The notes beneath the pieces are model-generated. The model saw only the letters and a program-made list of their open reading frames with translations. It did not search any database and was not told the DNA's origin. From Modestobacter caceresii (lineage in GTDB: Bacteria; Actinomycetota; Actinomycetes; Mycobacteriales; Geodermatophilaceae): a stretch of DNA of 64,000 nucleotides. Made by a program: the position numbers and the translations under genes. Of this stretch, positions 15,864 through 23,660 are shown piece after piece. The stretch is from contig NZ_JPMX01000028.1 of NCBI RefSeq assembly GCF_000761485.1, positions 1 through 64,000 on the forward strand, written 5' to 3'. The number at the start of each line of letters is the position of its first letter. Positions within the stretch are counted from its first letter, which is position 1.

Positions 15864-17545
15864 GCGTCGTCGACATCAAGGACCTGCAGATCTCCTTCGC
15901 CACCGACGCCGGCGCCGTCACCGCGGTGCAGGACGTCACCCTCGCCGTCCAGGCCGGTGAGGTGCTGGCCATCGTGGGGGAGAGCGGCAGCGGCAAGACC
16001 GTCACCGCGCGCAGCATCCTGGGGCTGCTGCCGGAGACCGCGCGGGTGCGCGGTGCGGTGGTGCTGAGCAGCAAGGACGGCACCACTGAGCAGGACGTCG
16101 TCCCGCTGTCCGGCGCGCAGCTGCGCGAGGTGCGCGGGCAGGACGCCGCGATGGTGTTCCAGGAGCCCTCGACCTCGCTGAACCCGGTCTACCCGATCGG
16201 TTGGCAGATCGCCGAGGGGCTGCGGGCGCACGGGAAGTACAGCAAGAAGGAGGCCCGGGCCAAGGCGATCGACGTGCTGCGCCTGGTCGGCATCCCCGAC
16301 CCCGAGCACCGGGTCGACCACTACCCGCACCAGTTCTCCGGCGGGCAGAAGCAGCGGATCGTCATCGCCCAGGCCCTGGTGCTCGACCCCGGCGTGATCA
16401 TCGCCGACGAGCCGACGACGGCGCTCGACGTCACGGTGCAGGCCGAGATCCTGGAGCTGTTGCGCCGCTGCCGGGACGACTTCGGCGCCGCCATCGTGCT
16501 GATCACGCACAACATGGGCGTGGTCGCCGACCTGGCCGACCGGGTCGCCGTCATGTACCAGGGCCGGATCGTCGAGCAGGCCGACGTCCGGACGCTGTTC
16601 AGCGCACCGGAGGACCCGTACACCCAGCAGCTGCTGGCCGCCGTCCCGCGGCTCGGTCAGGGCGTCGAGCGCACCCGGGAGCGGGCCGTCCGGCGCGCGG
16701 CCGGCTGGGAGAGGACCGCGCCGGTCGTCGAGGCGAAGGACCTGCGGATCGTCTACCCCGGCCGGATGCGCCGGCCGGACTTCGTCGCCGTGGACAGCGT
16801 CAGCTTCAGCATCCGCCCGGGCGAGGTGCTCGGCCTGGTCGGGGAGTCCGGCAGCGGGAAGACCACCATCGGACGGGCGATCGCCGGCCTGACCAAGGTC
16901 AGCCACGGCTCGCTGACGGTGCTGGGCACCGAGATGAACGGGATGAAGGAGCGCGCGTTCCGGCCGGTGCGCGAGCGGATCGGGTTCGTGTTCCAGGACC
17001 CGGCGTCCAGCTTCAACCCGCTGCTCACCATCGCCGAGGCGGTGGCCGAGCCGCTCGTGGTGCACAAGCGCGCCAAGGACCCGCGTGCGGCCCGCCCGCG
17101 GGTCGACGAGCTGCTGGAGGCGGTGCAGCTGCCGAAGGCGTTCGGCGACCGGTACCCGCACGAGCTCTCCGGTGGGCAGCGGCAGCGGGCCAGCCTGGCC
17201 CGGAGCCTGGCGCTGCAGCCGGAGCTGCTCATCGCCGACGAGCCGACCTCCGCGCTGGACGTGTCGGTGCAGGCGCGGGTGCTGGAGCTCTTCGACGAGC
17301 TGCAGCGGGAGCTCGGGTTCGCCGCGCTGTTCATCAGCCACGACCTGGCCGTGGTCGACCTGCTCGCTGACCGGATCGCGGTGCTCTATCGCGGCCAGCT
17401 GGTGGAGGAGGGCACGGGGGCCGAGGTGCTGGGCGCGCCGAAGCACCCGTACACGCAGCGGCTGATCGCCTCGTTGCCGGTGCCCGACCCCGACGAGCAG
17501 GCCCGCCGCCGTACCCACTGGAACACCCTCCGCGCCTCCGACTGA
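15860..17545 (+). CDS. Fused double ABC ATPase of the peptide importer (DppD-DppF type)
   Basis: The 561-residue protein contains two complete ABC domains that are separate genes in many bacteria. Domain 1 has Walker A GESGSGKT, signature FSGGQKQRIVIAQAL, Walker B VIIADEPTTALDV and LLITHNMGVVADLADR. Domain 2 (from about 300) has Walker A GESGSGKTT, signature LSGGQRQRASLARSL, Walker B LLIADEPTSALDV and LFISHDLAVVDLLADR. Both halves carry the oligopeptide-type C-terminal extension (DPYTQQLLAAVPR; HPYTQRLIASLPVP). It powers import through the two permeases just upstream. It ends on a long hairpin. Confidence 0.92.
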   Translation: MSVVDIKDLQISFATDAGAVTAVQDVTLAVQAGEVLAIVGESGSGKTVTARSILGLLPETARVRGAVVLSSKDGTTEQDVVPLSGAQLREVRGQDAAMVFQEPSTSLNPVYPIGWQIAEGLRAHGKYSKKEARAKAIDVLRLVGIPDPEHRVDHYPHQFSGGQKQRIVIAQALVLDPGVIIADEPTTALDVTVQAEILELLRRCRDDFGAAIVLITHNMGVVADLADRVAVMYQGRIVEQADVRTLFSAPEDPYTQQLLAAVPRLGQGVERTRERAVRRAAGWERTAPVVEAKDLRIVYPGRMRRPDFVAVDSVSFSIRPGEVLGLVGESGSGKTTIGRAIAGLTKVSHGSLTVLGTEMNGMKERAFRPVRERIGFVFQDPASSFNPLLTIAEAVAEPLVVHKRAKDPRAARPRVDELLEAVQLPKAFGDRYPHELSGGQRQRASLARSLALQPELLIADEPTSALDVSVQARVLELFDELQRELGFAALFISHDLAVVDLLADRIAVLYRGQLVEEGTGAEVLGAPKHPYTQRLIASLPVPDPDEQARRRTHWNTLRASD

Positions 17546-17546
17546 T

Positions 17547-17589
17547 GACCCGAGAGGGGCCGAAGTCGCGACTTCTGCCCCTTCGGGTC
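17547..17589. terminator. Bidirectional terminator hairpin
   Basis: The inverted repeat lies in the 45-nt gap between two converging genes (peptide-importer ATPase and pirin). Its centre is the palindrome GAAGTCGCGACTTC. Outer arms are GACCCGAGAGGGGC and GCCCCTTCGGGTC, with one bulge. Confidence 0.75.
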
Positions 17590-17590
17590 G

Positions 17591-18556
17591 TCAGCGGACG
17601 CGGCCGCGGGGCTTGAGGGGGAGCGGGGGCAGGGCCGGGGCGCCGAGCCGGTGGCCGTCGAAGCCGGGGACGTCGGCGAACCGGTCGCCCTCGGCCCACT
17701 GCTCGGCGTACTCGGCGATCTCCTCGCCGGAGCGGCCGACGAAGTTCCACCACATGACGATCCGCTCCTCGAACGGCTCGCCGCCCAGCAGCAGCAGCTG
17801 GGCGGCGTCGTCCGCGCGCAGCCGCACGGTGCGCCGGCCCGAGCCCAGGTAGAGCATCGCGCCGGGGGTCAGCGGCACGCCCTCGACGTCGGCGGTGCCC
17901 GACGCGGTGAGTACCGCGTACTCGAAGTCCGGTTCCAGCGGCAGCTCCACGTCGGCGCCGGCGGACAGCTCCAGGTCCACGCCGACCAGCGGGGTGTGCG
18001 CCGTCCCCGGTGAGGTGGCGCCGGCCATCGCGCCCATCAGCACGGTCGCCCGCACCCCGTCGGAGTCGAAGCCGGGCAGCGCGGTGTGGTGCTCGAACGC
18101 CGGGGCGGCGTCCCGGACGCCGTCGGGCAGCGCCACCCACAGCTGCGCGCCGTGCAGGTACCGCGGGTGCACCGCCGGCGACTGCTCGGCGTGCGCGATC
18201 GCGTGCCCGGCGGTCATCAGCGCCAGCTCGCGCGGCCGGATCAGCACGTCGCTGCCGAGGGAGTCGCGGTGGTGCACCTCGCCGTCCAGCAGCCAGGAGA
18301 CCGTCTGCAGCCCGGTGTGCGGGTGAGGGAGGACCTGCATGCCCTCGGAGCCGAACACGTCGTCGGGGCCGTAGTGGTCGATGAAGGCCCAGGCGCCGAC
18401 CAGCCGCCGGCCGAGGGTGGGCAGCAGCCGGCGGACGTGCGTGGCCTCGCCGAGCAGCACCTCCTTGCCCGGCAGCAGGTCCAGCGCGGGACCGGCCGAC
18501 GCCTGAGCGCGCCCGCCCAGCTCGTGCGGCGCCGGCCGTGGCTCGAGGTTGCTCAT
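17591..18556 (-). CDS. Pirin family protein (downstream copy)
   Basis: The 321-residue protein shows the pirin bicupin fold signature. The metal-binding N-terminal cupin has LPHPHTGLQTVSWLLDGEVHH, with His residues at the usual sites, and AGHAIAHAEQSP; the C-terminal cupin spans about 185-270. Pirins bind Fe or other metals; some are quercetinases and others act as redox-sensing regulators, so the activity is open. It lies 10 nt downstream of a second pirin gene read the same way, so the two form an operon. The two proteins share the fold but differ clearly in sequence. Confidence 0.88.
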   Translation of the reverse strand: MSNLEPRPAPHELGGRAQASAGPALDLLPGKEVLLGEATHVRRLLPTLGRRLVGAWAFIDHYGPDDVFGSEGMQVLPHPHTGLQTVSWLLDGEVHHRDSLGSDVLIRPRELALMTAGHAIAHAEQSPAVHPRYLHGAQLWVALPDGVRDAAPAFEHHTALPGFDSDGVRATVLMGAMAGATSPGTAHTPLVGVDLELSAGADVELPLEPDFEYAVLTASGTADVEGVPLTPGAMLYLGSGRRTVRLRADDAAQLLLLGGEPFEERIVMWWNFVGRSGEEIAEYAEQWAEGDRFADVPGFDGHRLGAPALPPLPLKPRGRVR

Positions 18557-18566
18557 GGCGGCCTTC

Positions 18567-19565
18567 CTACTCGCTCAGACCGTGCACGTCACCGTGTGCG
18601 ACCCGGGCGGCCGGGATGGTGCCGAGCCGGCCGGCGGAGGCGTCGGTCATCGCGTCCAGCACCTCCTGCCGGGTGTTCATCACGAACGGCCCGTACATCG
18701 CGATCGGCTCCCGGATCGGCAGCCCACCGAGGACGACGACGTCCAGGTCCGGCGTGCGCGCCTCGGCGTGCCGGTCGCCGGGCCGGGTGCCGTGCACGGT
18801 CACCGTGTCGCCGGGGCCGAGGACGGCGAGCTGCCCGGTGTGCACCGGAGCGCCGTCGATGCCGACCGCGCCGGACCCGGAGAGCACGTAGACGAGCGCG
18901 TTGAAGTCCGGCCGCCAGGGCAGGTCCAGCGAGGCGCCGGGGGAGACGGTGGCGTGCACCATCGTCATGGGCGTGTACGTGCTGCCCGGGCCGCGGTGCC
19001 CGCCGACGTCGCCGGCGATCACCCGCAGCAGCGCGCCGCCGTCCGGGCTGGCCAGCAGCACCGACTGGCGCGCCCGCAGGTCCTGGTAGCGCGGCTCCAC
19101 CCACTTCTGCGCCCGGGGCAGGTTCACCCACAGCTGCAGGCCGTGGAAGAGCCCGCCGCTGAGCACCAGCGACTCCGGCGGCCGCTCGATGTGCAGGACG
19201 CCCCCGCCGGCCGTCATCCACTGGGTGTCGCCGTCGCTGATCGTGCCGCCGCCGCCGTGGCTGTCGGCGTGCTCGAAGGTGCCGTCGAGGAGGTAGGTGA
19301 CGGTCTCGAAGCCGCGGTGCGGGTGCCACGAGGTGCCCTTGGGCTCGCCGGGGGCGTACTCGACCTCGCCCATCTGGTCCATGTGCAGGAACGGGTCGAG
19401 GGCACGCAGGTCGACGCCGGCGAACGCGCGCCGGACCGGGAAGCCCTCGCCCTCGAAGCCGGACGGCGCAGTCGTAACCGACCGCACCCGGCGGCGGACC
19501 GTGCGGGGCGCGGGCAGGGGGACCCGGGCGAGGGTGGTGGTGTCCTCGACGGTCACGGCGGGCAT
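18567..19565 (-). CDS. Pirin family protein (upstream copy)
   Basis: The 332-residue protein carries the pirin core: DPFLHMDQMGEVEYAPGEPK, then SWHPHRGFETVTYLLDGTFE with metal-ligand histidines, and MTAGGGVLHIERPPES. The C-terminal cupin spans about 190-280 (PGASLDLPWRPDFNALVYVL). It is the first gene of a two-pirin operon. The ATG lies 16 nt from a TTGAATGCTCAA palindrome that probably is the operator for a MarR-type repressor. Function is not known beyond a metal-binding cupin; quercetin dioxygenase or redox regulation are the main options. Confidence 0.88.
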   Translation of the reverse strand: MPAVTVEDTTTLARVPLPAPRTVRRRVRSVTTAPSGFEGEGFPVRRAFAGVDLRALDPFLHMDQMGEVEYAPGEPKGTSWHPHRGFETVTYLLDGTFEHADSHGGGGTISDGDTQWMTAGGGVLHIERPPESLVLSGGLFHGLQLWVNLPRAQKWVEPRYQDLRARQSVLLASPDGGALLRVIAGDVGGHRGPGSTYTPMTMVHATVSPGASLDLPWRPDFNALVYVLSGSGAVGIDGAPVHTGQLAVLGPGDTVTVHGTRPGDRHAEARTPDLDVVVLGGLPIREPIAMYGPFVMNTRQEVLDAMTDASAGRLGTIPAARVAHGDVHGLSE

Positions 19566-19580
19566 GGCGGCCTCACTTCT

Positions 19581-19594
19581 GTTGAATGCTCAAC
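19581..19594. promoter_or_regulatory. MarR-type operator before the pirin operon
   Basis: The palindrome GTTGAATGCTCAAC sits 15 nt upstream of the first pirin start. TTGA...TCAA half-sites with a 4-nt centre are typical of MarR/OhrR-family operators. No MarR gene is in the window, so the regulator would act from elsewhere. Confidence 0.5.
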
Positions 19595-19697
19595 CAGAAC
19601 CACTGTAAGCCGTGTGGCCCGGTGTTCCTTCCCACCGTGCAGACGGGTCCGGATCCGGAACGTTCGGGTCTTGCCAGGAGCCTGTCGTCGGGAGAGG

Positions 19698-19715
19698 GTG
19701 TGACAGCTCCCACAC
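19698..19715. promoter_or_regulatory. Degenerate second operator candidate upstream of the cellulase
   Basis: The imperfect palindrome GTGTGACAGCTCCCACAC lies 29 nt before the clear CebR-like box. Its right half resembles GCTCCCA. It may be an auxiliary CebR site or an unrelated palindrome. Confidence 0.3.
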
Positions 19716-19743
19716 CTGTTCGGCGGTCCGGCCTGGCCCGCTG

Positions 19744-19757
19744 TGGGAGCGCTCTCA
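19744..19757. promoter_or_regulatory. CebR-like operator upstream of the GH6 cellulase
   Basis: TGGGAGCGCTCTCA differs at one position from the known Streptomyces CebR box TGGGAGCGCTCCCA. It lies 48 nt before the cellulase ATG, where it could block a promoter. The same core occurs twice in the regulator/binding-protein gap near 29.8 kb. Confidence 0.7.
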
Positions 19758-19804
19758 CGCGGAGCGCCGAGGCTCCGCGTGGCCCATCGACCGACAGGAC
19801 GACG

Positions 19805-21139
19805 ATGTTCTCGAGTTCCCTCCGCCGCGGACGCGCGGCACTGCTGACGGTGGCTGCGACCGCCACCGTGGGCCACCTGGCCCTCGCCCCGGCCGCGGCC
19901 GCCGCCCCGTCGGCGCCGGCGCCGGCGACCCAGGCCCAGCCGCTCGACCCGGGCACCCGCTTCACCACGCCGGTGCCGGATCCGGGTGCCGTCCGGCAGA
20001 CGATCGACCTGGCCCGGGCCGACCGCTTCGCCGACGCCGAGCTGATCGCCCGTGAGGCCGCCACCCCGCAGGCGATCTGGTTCACCGACGGGACGCCGAT
20101 GCAGGTGCGGCACGAGGTCCGCAAGGCCTCCGCGCTGGCCAGGGCGACCGGGTCGGTGCCGACCTTCGTGGTCTACAACGTCCCCGGCCGCGACTGCTCG
20201 CAGTACTCCGCCGGCGGGGCCGCCGACGACGCCGCCTACCGCGCCTGGGTCGACGGGTTCGCTGCCGGGTTGATGCGGAACCAGCAGGTCGTCGTGGTGA
20301 TCGAGCCGGACGGGCTGGCGCTCATGCCCGGCGACTGCCCGCCGGGCACCTACCCGGCGGGGACGGCGCCCACCGACGCCGGGCGGCTGGCCGACATCCG
20401 CTACGCCGGCGAGGCGATCGAGCGGGCGAACCCCGACGCCCTGGTCTACCTGGATGCCGGCCACACCGGCTGGCACAACGTCGGCAGCATCGCCGACCGG
20501 CTGCAGGACGCCGGCGTCGCGGAGTTCCAGGGCCTGGCGCTGAACACCTCGAACTACCAGTACACGCCCAACCTGGCGCAGTACGGCACCTGGATCTCCG
20601 AGTGCCTGGCCGTGCTCCCGGCCACCTACGTGCACGGCATCGACGCCGACCCGTGCCCGAACCAGTACTGGAACGGTGGCCCGGCCAACGGGTTCGTCGG
20701 CGGTGCGCTGGACCCCTTCCAGCAGTGGAGCGACACGGCGACGGACCCTGCGGCGAACACCCTGGGCATCAACCAGCGCTACGACGCCTTGCTCGGTGAC
20801 CTCGAGCCGACCGCGCACGTGGTGATCGACACGAGCCGCAACGGCCAGGGCCCCTGGGCGCCGGCCGAGGGCACTTACCCGGACCCGCAGACGTGGTGCA
20901 ACCCGCCCGGCCGGGGTCTCGGTCCGCGTCCCCAGGCGGCTCCGGACCCCGCCTTCCCGCTGGTCGACGCCTACCTCTGGGTCAAGACGCCGGGGCAGTC
21001 CGACGGCTCCTGCAACCGCGGCATCACCGGCAGCACGACCGACCCGGAGTGGGGCGGGATCACCGACCCGGCCGCCGGGGCGTGGTTCCCGGAGCAGGCG
21101 CTCCAGCTGGCTCAGCTCGCCGTCCCGGCGCTGCGCTGA
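19805..21139 (+). CDS. Secreted GH6 cellulase (endoglucanase or cellobiohydrolase)
   Basis: The 444-residue protein has a signal peptide (basic start, TVAATATVGHLALAPAAAAA). A GH6 domain follows: YNVPGRDCSQYSAGG with Asp-130, VIEPDGLALMPGDC with the probable catalytic acid Asp-169, YLDAGHTGWHN, DTSRNGQGPW, WVKTPGQSDGSCN with Asp-400, and PEWGGITDPAAGAWFPEQA. Asp-130 to Asp-169 spacing is as expected from characterised GH6 enzymes. One residue differs: the usual PGE in PGExDG is PGQ (Gln-398). No carbohydrate-binding module or linker is present. It would release cellobiose or cello-oligosaccharides outside the cell, feeding the importer at 26-30 kb. Confidence 0.9.
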   Translation: MFSSSLRRGRAALLTVAATATVGHLALAPAAAAAPSAPAPATQAQPLDPGTRFTTPVPDPGAVRQTIDLARADRFADAELIAREAATPQAIWFTDGTPMQVRHEVRKASALARATGSVPTFVVYNVPGRDCSQYSAGGAADDAAYRAWVDGFAAGLMRNQQVVVVIEPDGLALMPGDCPPGTYPAGTAPTDAGRLADIRYAGEAIERANPDALVYLDAGHTGWHNVGSIADRLQDAGVAEFQGLALNTSNYQYTPNLAQYGTWISECLAVLPATYVHGIDADPCPNQYWNGGPANGFVGGALDPFQQWSDTATDPAANTLGINQRYDALLGDLEPTAHVVIDTSRNGQGPWAPAEGTYPDPQTWCNPPGRGLGPRPQAAPDPAFPLVDAYLWVKTPGQSDGSCNRGITGSTTDPEWGGITDPAAGAWFPEQALQLAQLAVPALR

Positions 21140-21177
21140 CCCGCGCGGTCCGGACCGCCCGGGGCGTCCCGTCAGGC

Positions 21178-21195
21178 CACCGGGGCGCCCCGGTG
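21178..21195. terminator. Hairpin between the cellulase gene and a convergent gene
   Basis: CACCGGGGCGCCCCGGTG is a perfect 18-nt palindrome in the 123-nt gap between two converging genes. It is GC-only and has no T tract, so the terminator call rests on position and pairing. Confidence 0.45.
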
Positions 21196-21262
21196 CCCGG
21201 CCTCCCCGCGCCGGCGCCCGATGCGGCACCCCTCCGCCGGTGAGCAGCCGGGACGCCGCCGT

Positions 21263-21892
21263 TCAGCCGGCCAGCCGGACGACGCCGGTCCCGCTCAGGT
21301 CCCGCAGCACGGCGGGCCGGCCGAGCATTGCGAGCAGCAGGTCGTCGCCGTGGCCACGCACCTCCGGGTCACCCGGGGTGCCCCACGTCCAGTCGACGTC
21401 GGTGCCCACCCACCGCAGTCCGGCGGCCCGCTGCCGGCCACGGAAGGGGCGTCCGCGCCGCACGGCGACGTCCAGCGCCGTCCGGAGCCGGTCCGGCGGG
21501 GTGGCGGCGGGACGCCCGAGCGGGCGCCGGAGGTCCTGGGCATGGGCCACCGTCTCCACCAGGACCCCGCCGGGCGTGCCGTCCCGGGGCCGGCGGCCGG
21601 AGGTGACGACGTCGCGCCACTGCTGCAGCAGCTCTGCCGTCGGAGCCCGGCCGTGCTCCACCGCCCACTCGGCGAAGTACCGGTCGACGTCGAACCGTGC
21701 CCGCGCCAGCCCGACCGTGGCGGCGAGCGGGCCGGTCCGGGTGGGCATGGTCAGGTGGGCGACCAGCTCCCGGACCCGCCACCCGGCGCAGAGGGTGGGC
21801 GCGTCCCACTCCGCCGGGGTCAGCTCCTCCAGCAGGTCGAGCACCGCCCTGCGCTCGTCGGTGACCTGACCCCACACCCGTTCGCGGTCCAC
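21263..21892 (-). CDS. Mycothiol-dependent maleylpyruvate isomerase-like / DinB-fold protein (TIGR03083-like)
   Basis: The protein of about 209 residues shows the family pattern of DinB-like mycothiol enzymes. The N-terminal helix holds LLEELTPAEWDAPTLCAGWRVRELVAHL, with the metal-ligand His in VAHL. A second His lies in GVLVETVAHAQDLRRPLG. Such proteins are often annotated as maleylpyruvate isomerase family, but few have tested activities. The chosen start is GTG 21892 (VDRERVWGQV), which places the first helix at the usual distance; ATG 21940 is a longer alternative. It lies 73 nt downstream of the GH105-like gene on the same strand and may be the last gene of the sugar operon. Confidence 0.65.
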   Translation of the reverse strand: MDRERVWGQVTDERRAVLDLLEELTPAEWDAPTLCAGWRVRELVAHLTMPTRTGPLAATVGLARARFDVDRYFAEWAVEHGRAPTAELLQQWRDVVTSGRRPRDGTPGGVLVETVAHAQDLRRPLGRPAATPPDRLRTALDVAVRRGRPFRGRQRAAGLRWVGTDVDWTWGTPGDPEVRGHGDDLLLAMLGRPAVLRDLSGTGVVRLAG

Positions 21893-21965
21893 GGCGCGAC
21901 CGTCGTCGCCGCGCTGCCCCCGGGCAAGGGGCTGCCGCACGTGCCCCCGGAGCCGGAGCGCCGGT

Positions 21966-22916
21966 TCAGCGTCCGGCGCGCCAGCGCCGGCAGGCCGCGT
22001 CGGCCAGCAGCAGGAACGCCTGGGCCTCGGGGGAGTGACCGGGCCGGTCGAAGTGCGGCGCGGCGCTCGCGCCGGTGACCCGGCCGAGGCCGTCGACCCG
22101 CTCGACCACCGCGGCGACCAGCGACTCCCCGACGCCCCCGAACCGGTGCGGGAGCCAGCCCTCCGCCGCCCCGGTCAGCGCCGCGAAGCCGAGCATCGCG
22201 GCGACGTTGGTGTCCGCCGGGGTCGCCGGATCGTCGAGCACATCGCCGAACAACCCGTCGGGACGGCGCAGCGGCAGGACGGCGTCCAGCAGGGCGCGCG
22301 CCTCCGCGGCGACCGCGGTGCCGGCGGCTCCGGGCAGCCAGCACACCGCCCGGGCCGCGCCGGCGGCGACCCAGCCGTTGCCGGTGCCCCAGGCCCGCGG
22401 GTCGGCCAACGCTCCGGCGTCCTCGTCCCAGCGGGCGGCCCACAGCCCGCTGACCGGGTCGCGCAACCGGCTGCGGTGACCGGTCAGCTGGGCGACCGCA
22501 GCGGCGCCGTCGCCGCGGCAGGCCAGGAAGGGCACGACCATGTAGACGGTGTCGGCCCACACCTGGCGGCTGCCCAGCAGGTGGAACAGCGTCCCGTCCG
22601 CAGCCCGCGGCGCACCGGAGGACACCCAGCCGTGCTGGCGGGCGGCGGCCGCGGCCAGCGCCGGGTCGCCGAGCCGGTGCGCCAGGGAGTCGACGAACTC
22701 ACCGAGCGCCGCACCGTTCACCGCGCAGGCCGGGTCCAGCTCTGCCAGTCGGCCGTCGGGCAGCTGGCGGGCGACCGCGTCGTCGACCAGCGCCTGCAGC
22801 GCGGCGGCCGCGCCCGACTCCTCGAGCACGGCCGCCGTGAGCCCCTGGTCCCAGGAGTGGCGTTGGGAGACCAGCAGGCAGTCCAGCACCCGACGGCGGA
22901 CGTCGTCGTCCAGCAC
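21966..22916 (-). CDS. GH88/GH105-like glycoside hydrolase (unsaturated glycuronyl hydrolase type)
   Basis: The 316-residue protein has the alternating hydrophobic helices of an (alpha/alpha)6 barrel. Conserved stretches are HSWDQGLTAAVLEE, RQVWADTVYMVVPFLA, WGTGNGWVAAGAARAV and HFDRPGHSPEAQAFLLLA. These fit GH105-type unsaturated rhamnogalacturonyl hydrolases, including the W-x-x-GNGW motif; the QVWADT Asp is probably part of the active site. No signal peptide is seen, so it acts inside the cell. GTG 22916 has a strong GGAGGA motif 6 nt upstream. Placed after a beta-glucosidase and SDR gene, it suggests the operon handles plant wall fragments beyond cellobiose. Confidence 0.7.
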   Translation of the reverse strand: MLDDDVRRRVLDCLLVSQRHSWDQGLTAAVLEESGAAAALQALVDDAVARQLPDGRLAELDPACAVNGAALGEFVDSLAHRLGDPALAAAAARQHGWVSSGAPRAADGTLFHLLGSRQVWADTVYMVVPFLACRGDGAAAVAQLTGHRSRLRDPVSGLWAARWDEDAGALADPRAWGTGNGWVAAGAARAVCWLPGAAGTAVAAEARALLDAVLPLRRPDGLFGDVLDDPATPADTNVAAMLGFAALTGAAEGWLPHRFGGVGESLVAAVVERVDGLGRVTGASAAPHFDRPGHSPEAQAFLLLADAACRRWRAGR

Positions 22917-22937
22917 GGGTTCCTCCAGTCGACGAGC

Positions 22938-23660
22938 TCAGAAGGCGATCTCGGCGCCGTCCTTGAAGATCCGGCCGGTCACCGCCGGTGGCTCGCGCAG
23001 GAGCGCCAGGGCGCCCGCCGCGCTCTCCTCGGGGGTGCCCGGTGCCTCCTGACCGCCCAGGTCGGTGCGCACCCAGCCGGGGTCCAGGGCGTTGACCGCG
23101 ACCTCCCCGGCCAGCTGCGCGGCCTGCATGAGCACCAGCCCGTTCAGCGCCCACTTGCTCACCCGGTAGCTGCCGATCCCGGCGTCACCGATGAGCTCGG
23201 TGGTGCCCGCCCCGGAGCTGACGTGCACCACCCGGGGGTCGGTGCCCTTGCGCAGGGCGGGCAGCAGCGCGAGCACCAACCGGTGCGGGACGACGCAGTT
23301 GACCAGCAGGCTCTCCTCGAGCGTGCCGGCCGGCTCGTCCTCGAAGCGGGCCTCGCGGGCGAGCATCACCCCGGCGTTGTTCAGCAGCACGTCCAGCGCG
23401 CCCCACCGCTGCCCGACCGCCTCGGCCAGCCGGTGCGGCGTGGCCTCGTCGGTCAGGTCGGCGACCACGGCGGTGAAGGAGCCGGGGCCGTCGGCCAGGT
23501 CCCGGGTGAGCTCGTCCAGCCGCCGCTCGTCCCGGGCCGTGCCCAGCACGTCGGCACCGGCCGCGACCAGCCGCCGGGCGACGGCCGCGCCGACCCCGCG
23601 GGAGGCGCCGGTGAGCAGCACCCGGCGTCCCGCGAGGTCGGCGGTGGAGGCGTCGGTCAC
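22938..23660 (-). CDS. Short-chain dehydrogenase/reductase
   Basis: The 240-residue protein is a classical SDR. It has the cofactor motif TGASRGVGAAV (TGxxxGxG), the NNAGVML motif, a catalytic Ser in VSSGAGTTE and the YRVSK active-site motif (YxxxK). Residues ALDPGWVRTDLGG follow, as in many SDRs. An Arg in GTARDERRLDEL suggests preference for NADPH. The substrate is unknown. Its GTG overlaps the TGA of the beta-glucosidase gene (GTGA), so the two are translationally coupled. Confidence 0.88.
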   Translation of the reverse strand: MTDASTADLAGRRVLLTGASRGVGAAVARRLVAAGADVLGTARDERRLDELTRDLADGPGSFTAVVADLTDEATPHRLAEAVGQRWGALDVLLNNAGVMLAREARFEDEPAGTLEESLLVNCVVPHRLVLALLPALRKGTDPRVVHVSSGAGTTELIGDAGIGSYRVSKWALNGLVLMQAAQLAGEVAVNALDPGWVRTDLGGQEAPGTPEESAAGALALLREPPAVTGRIFKDGAEIAF

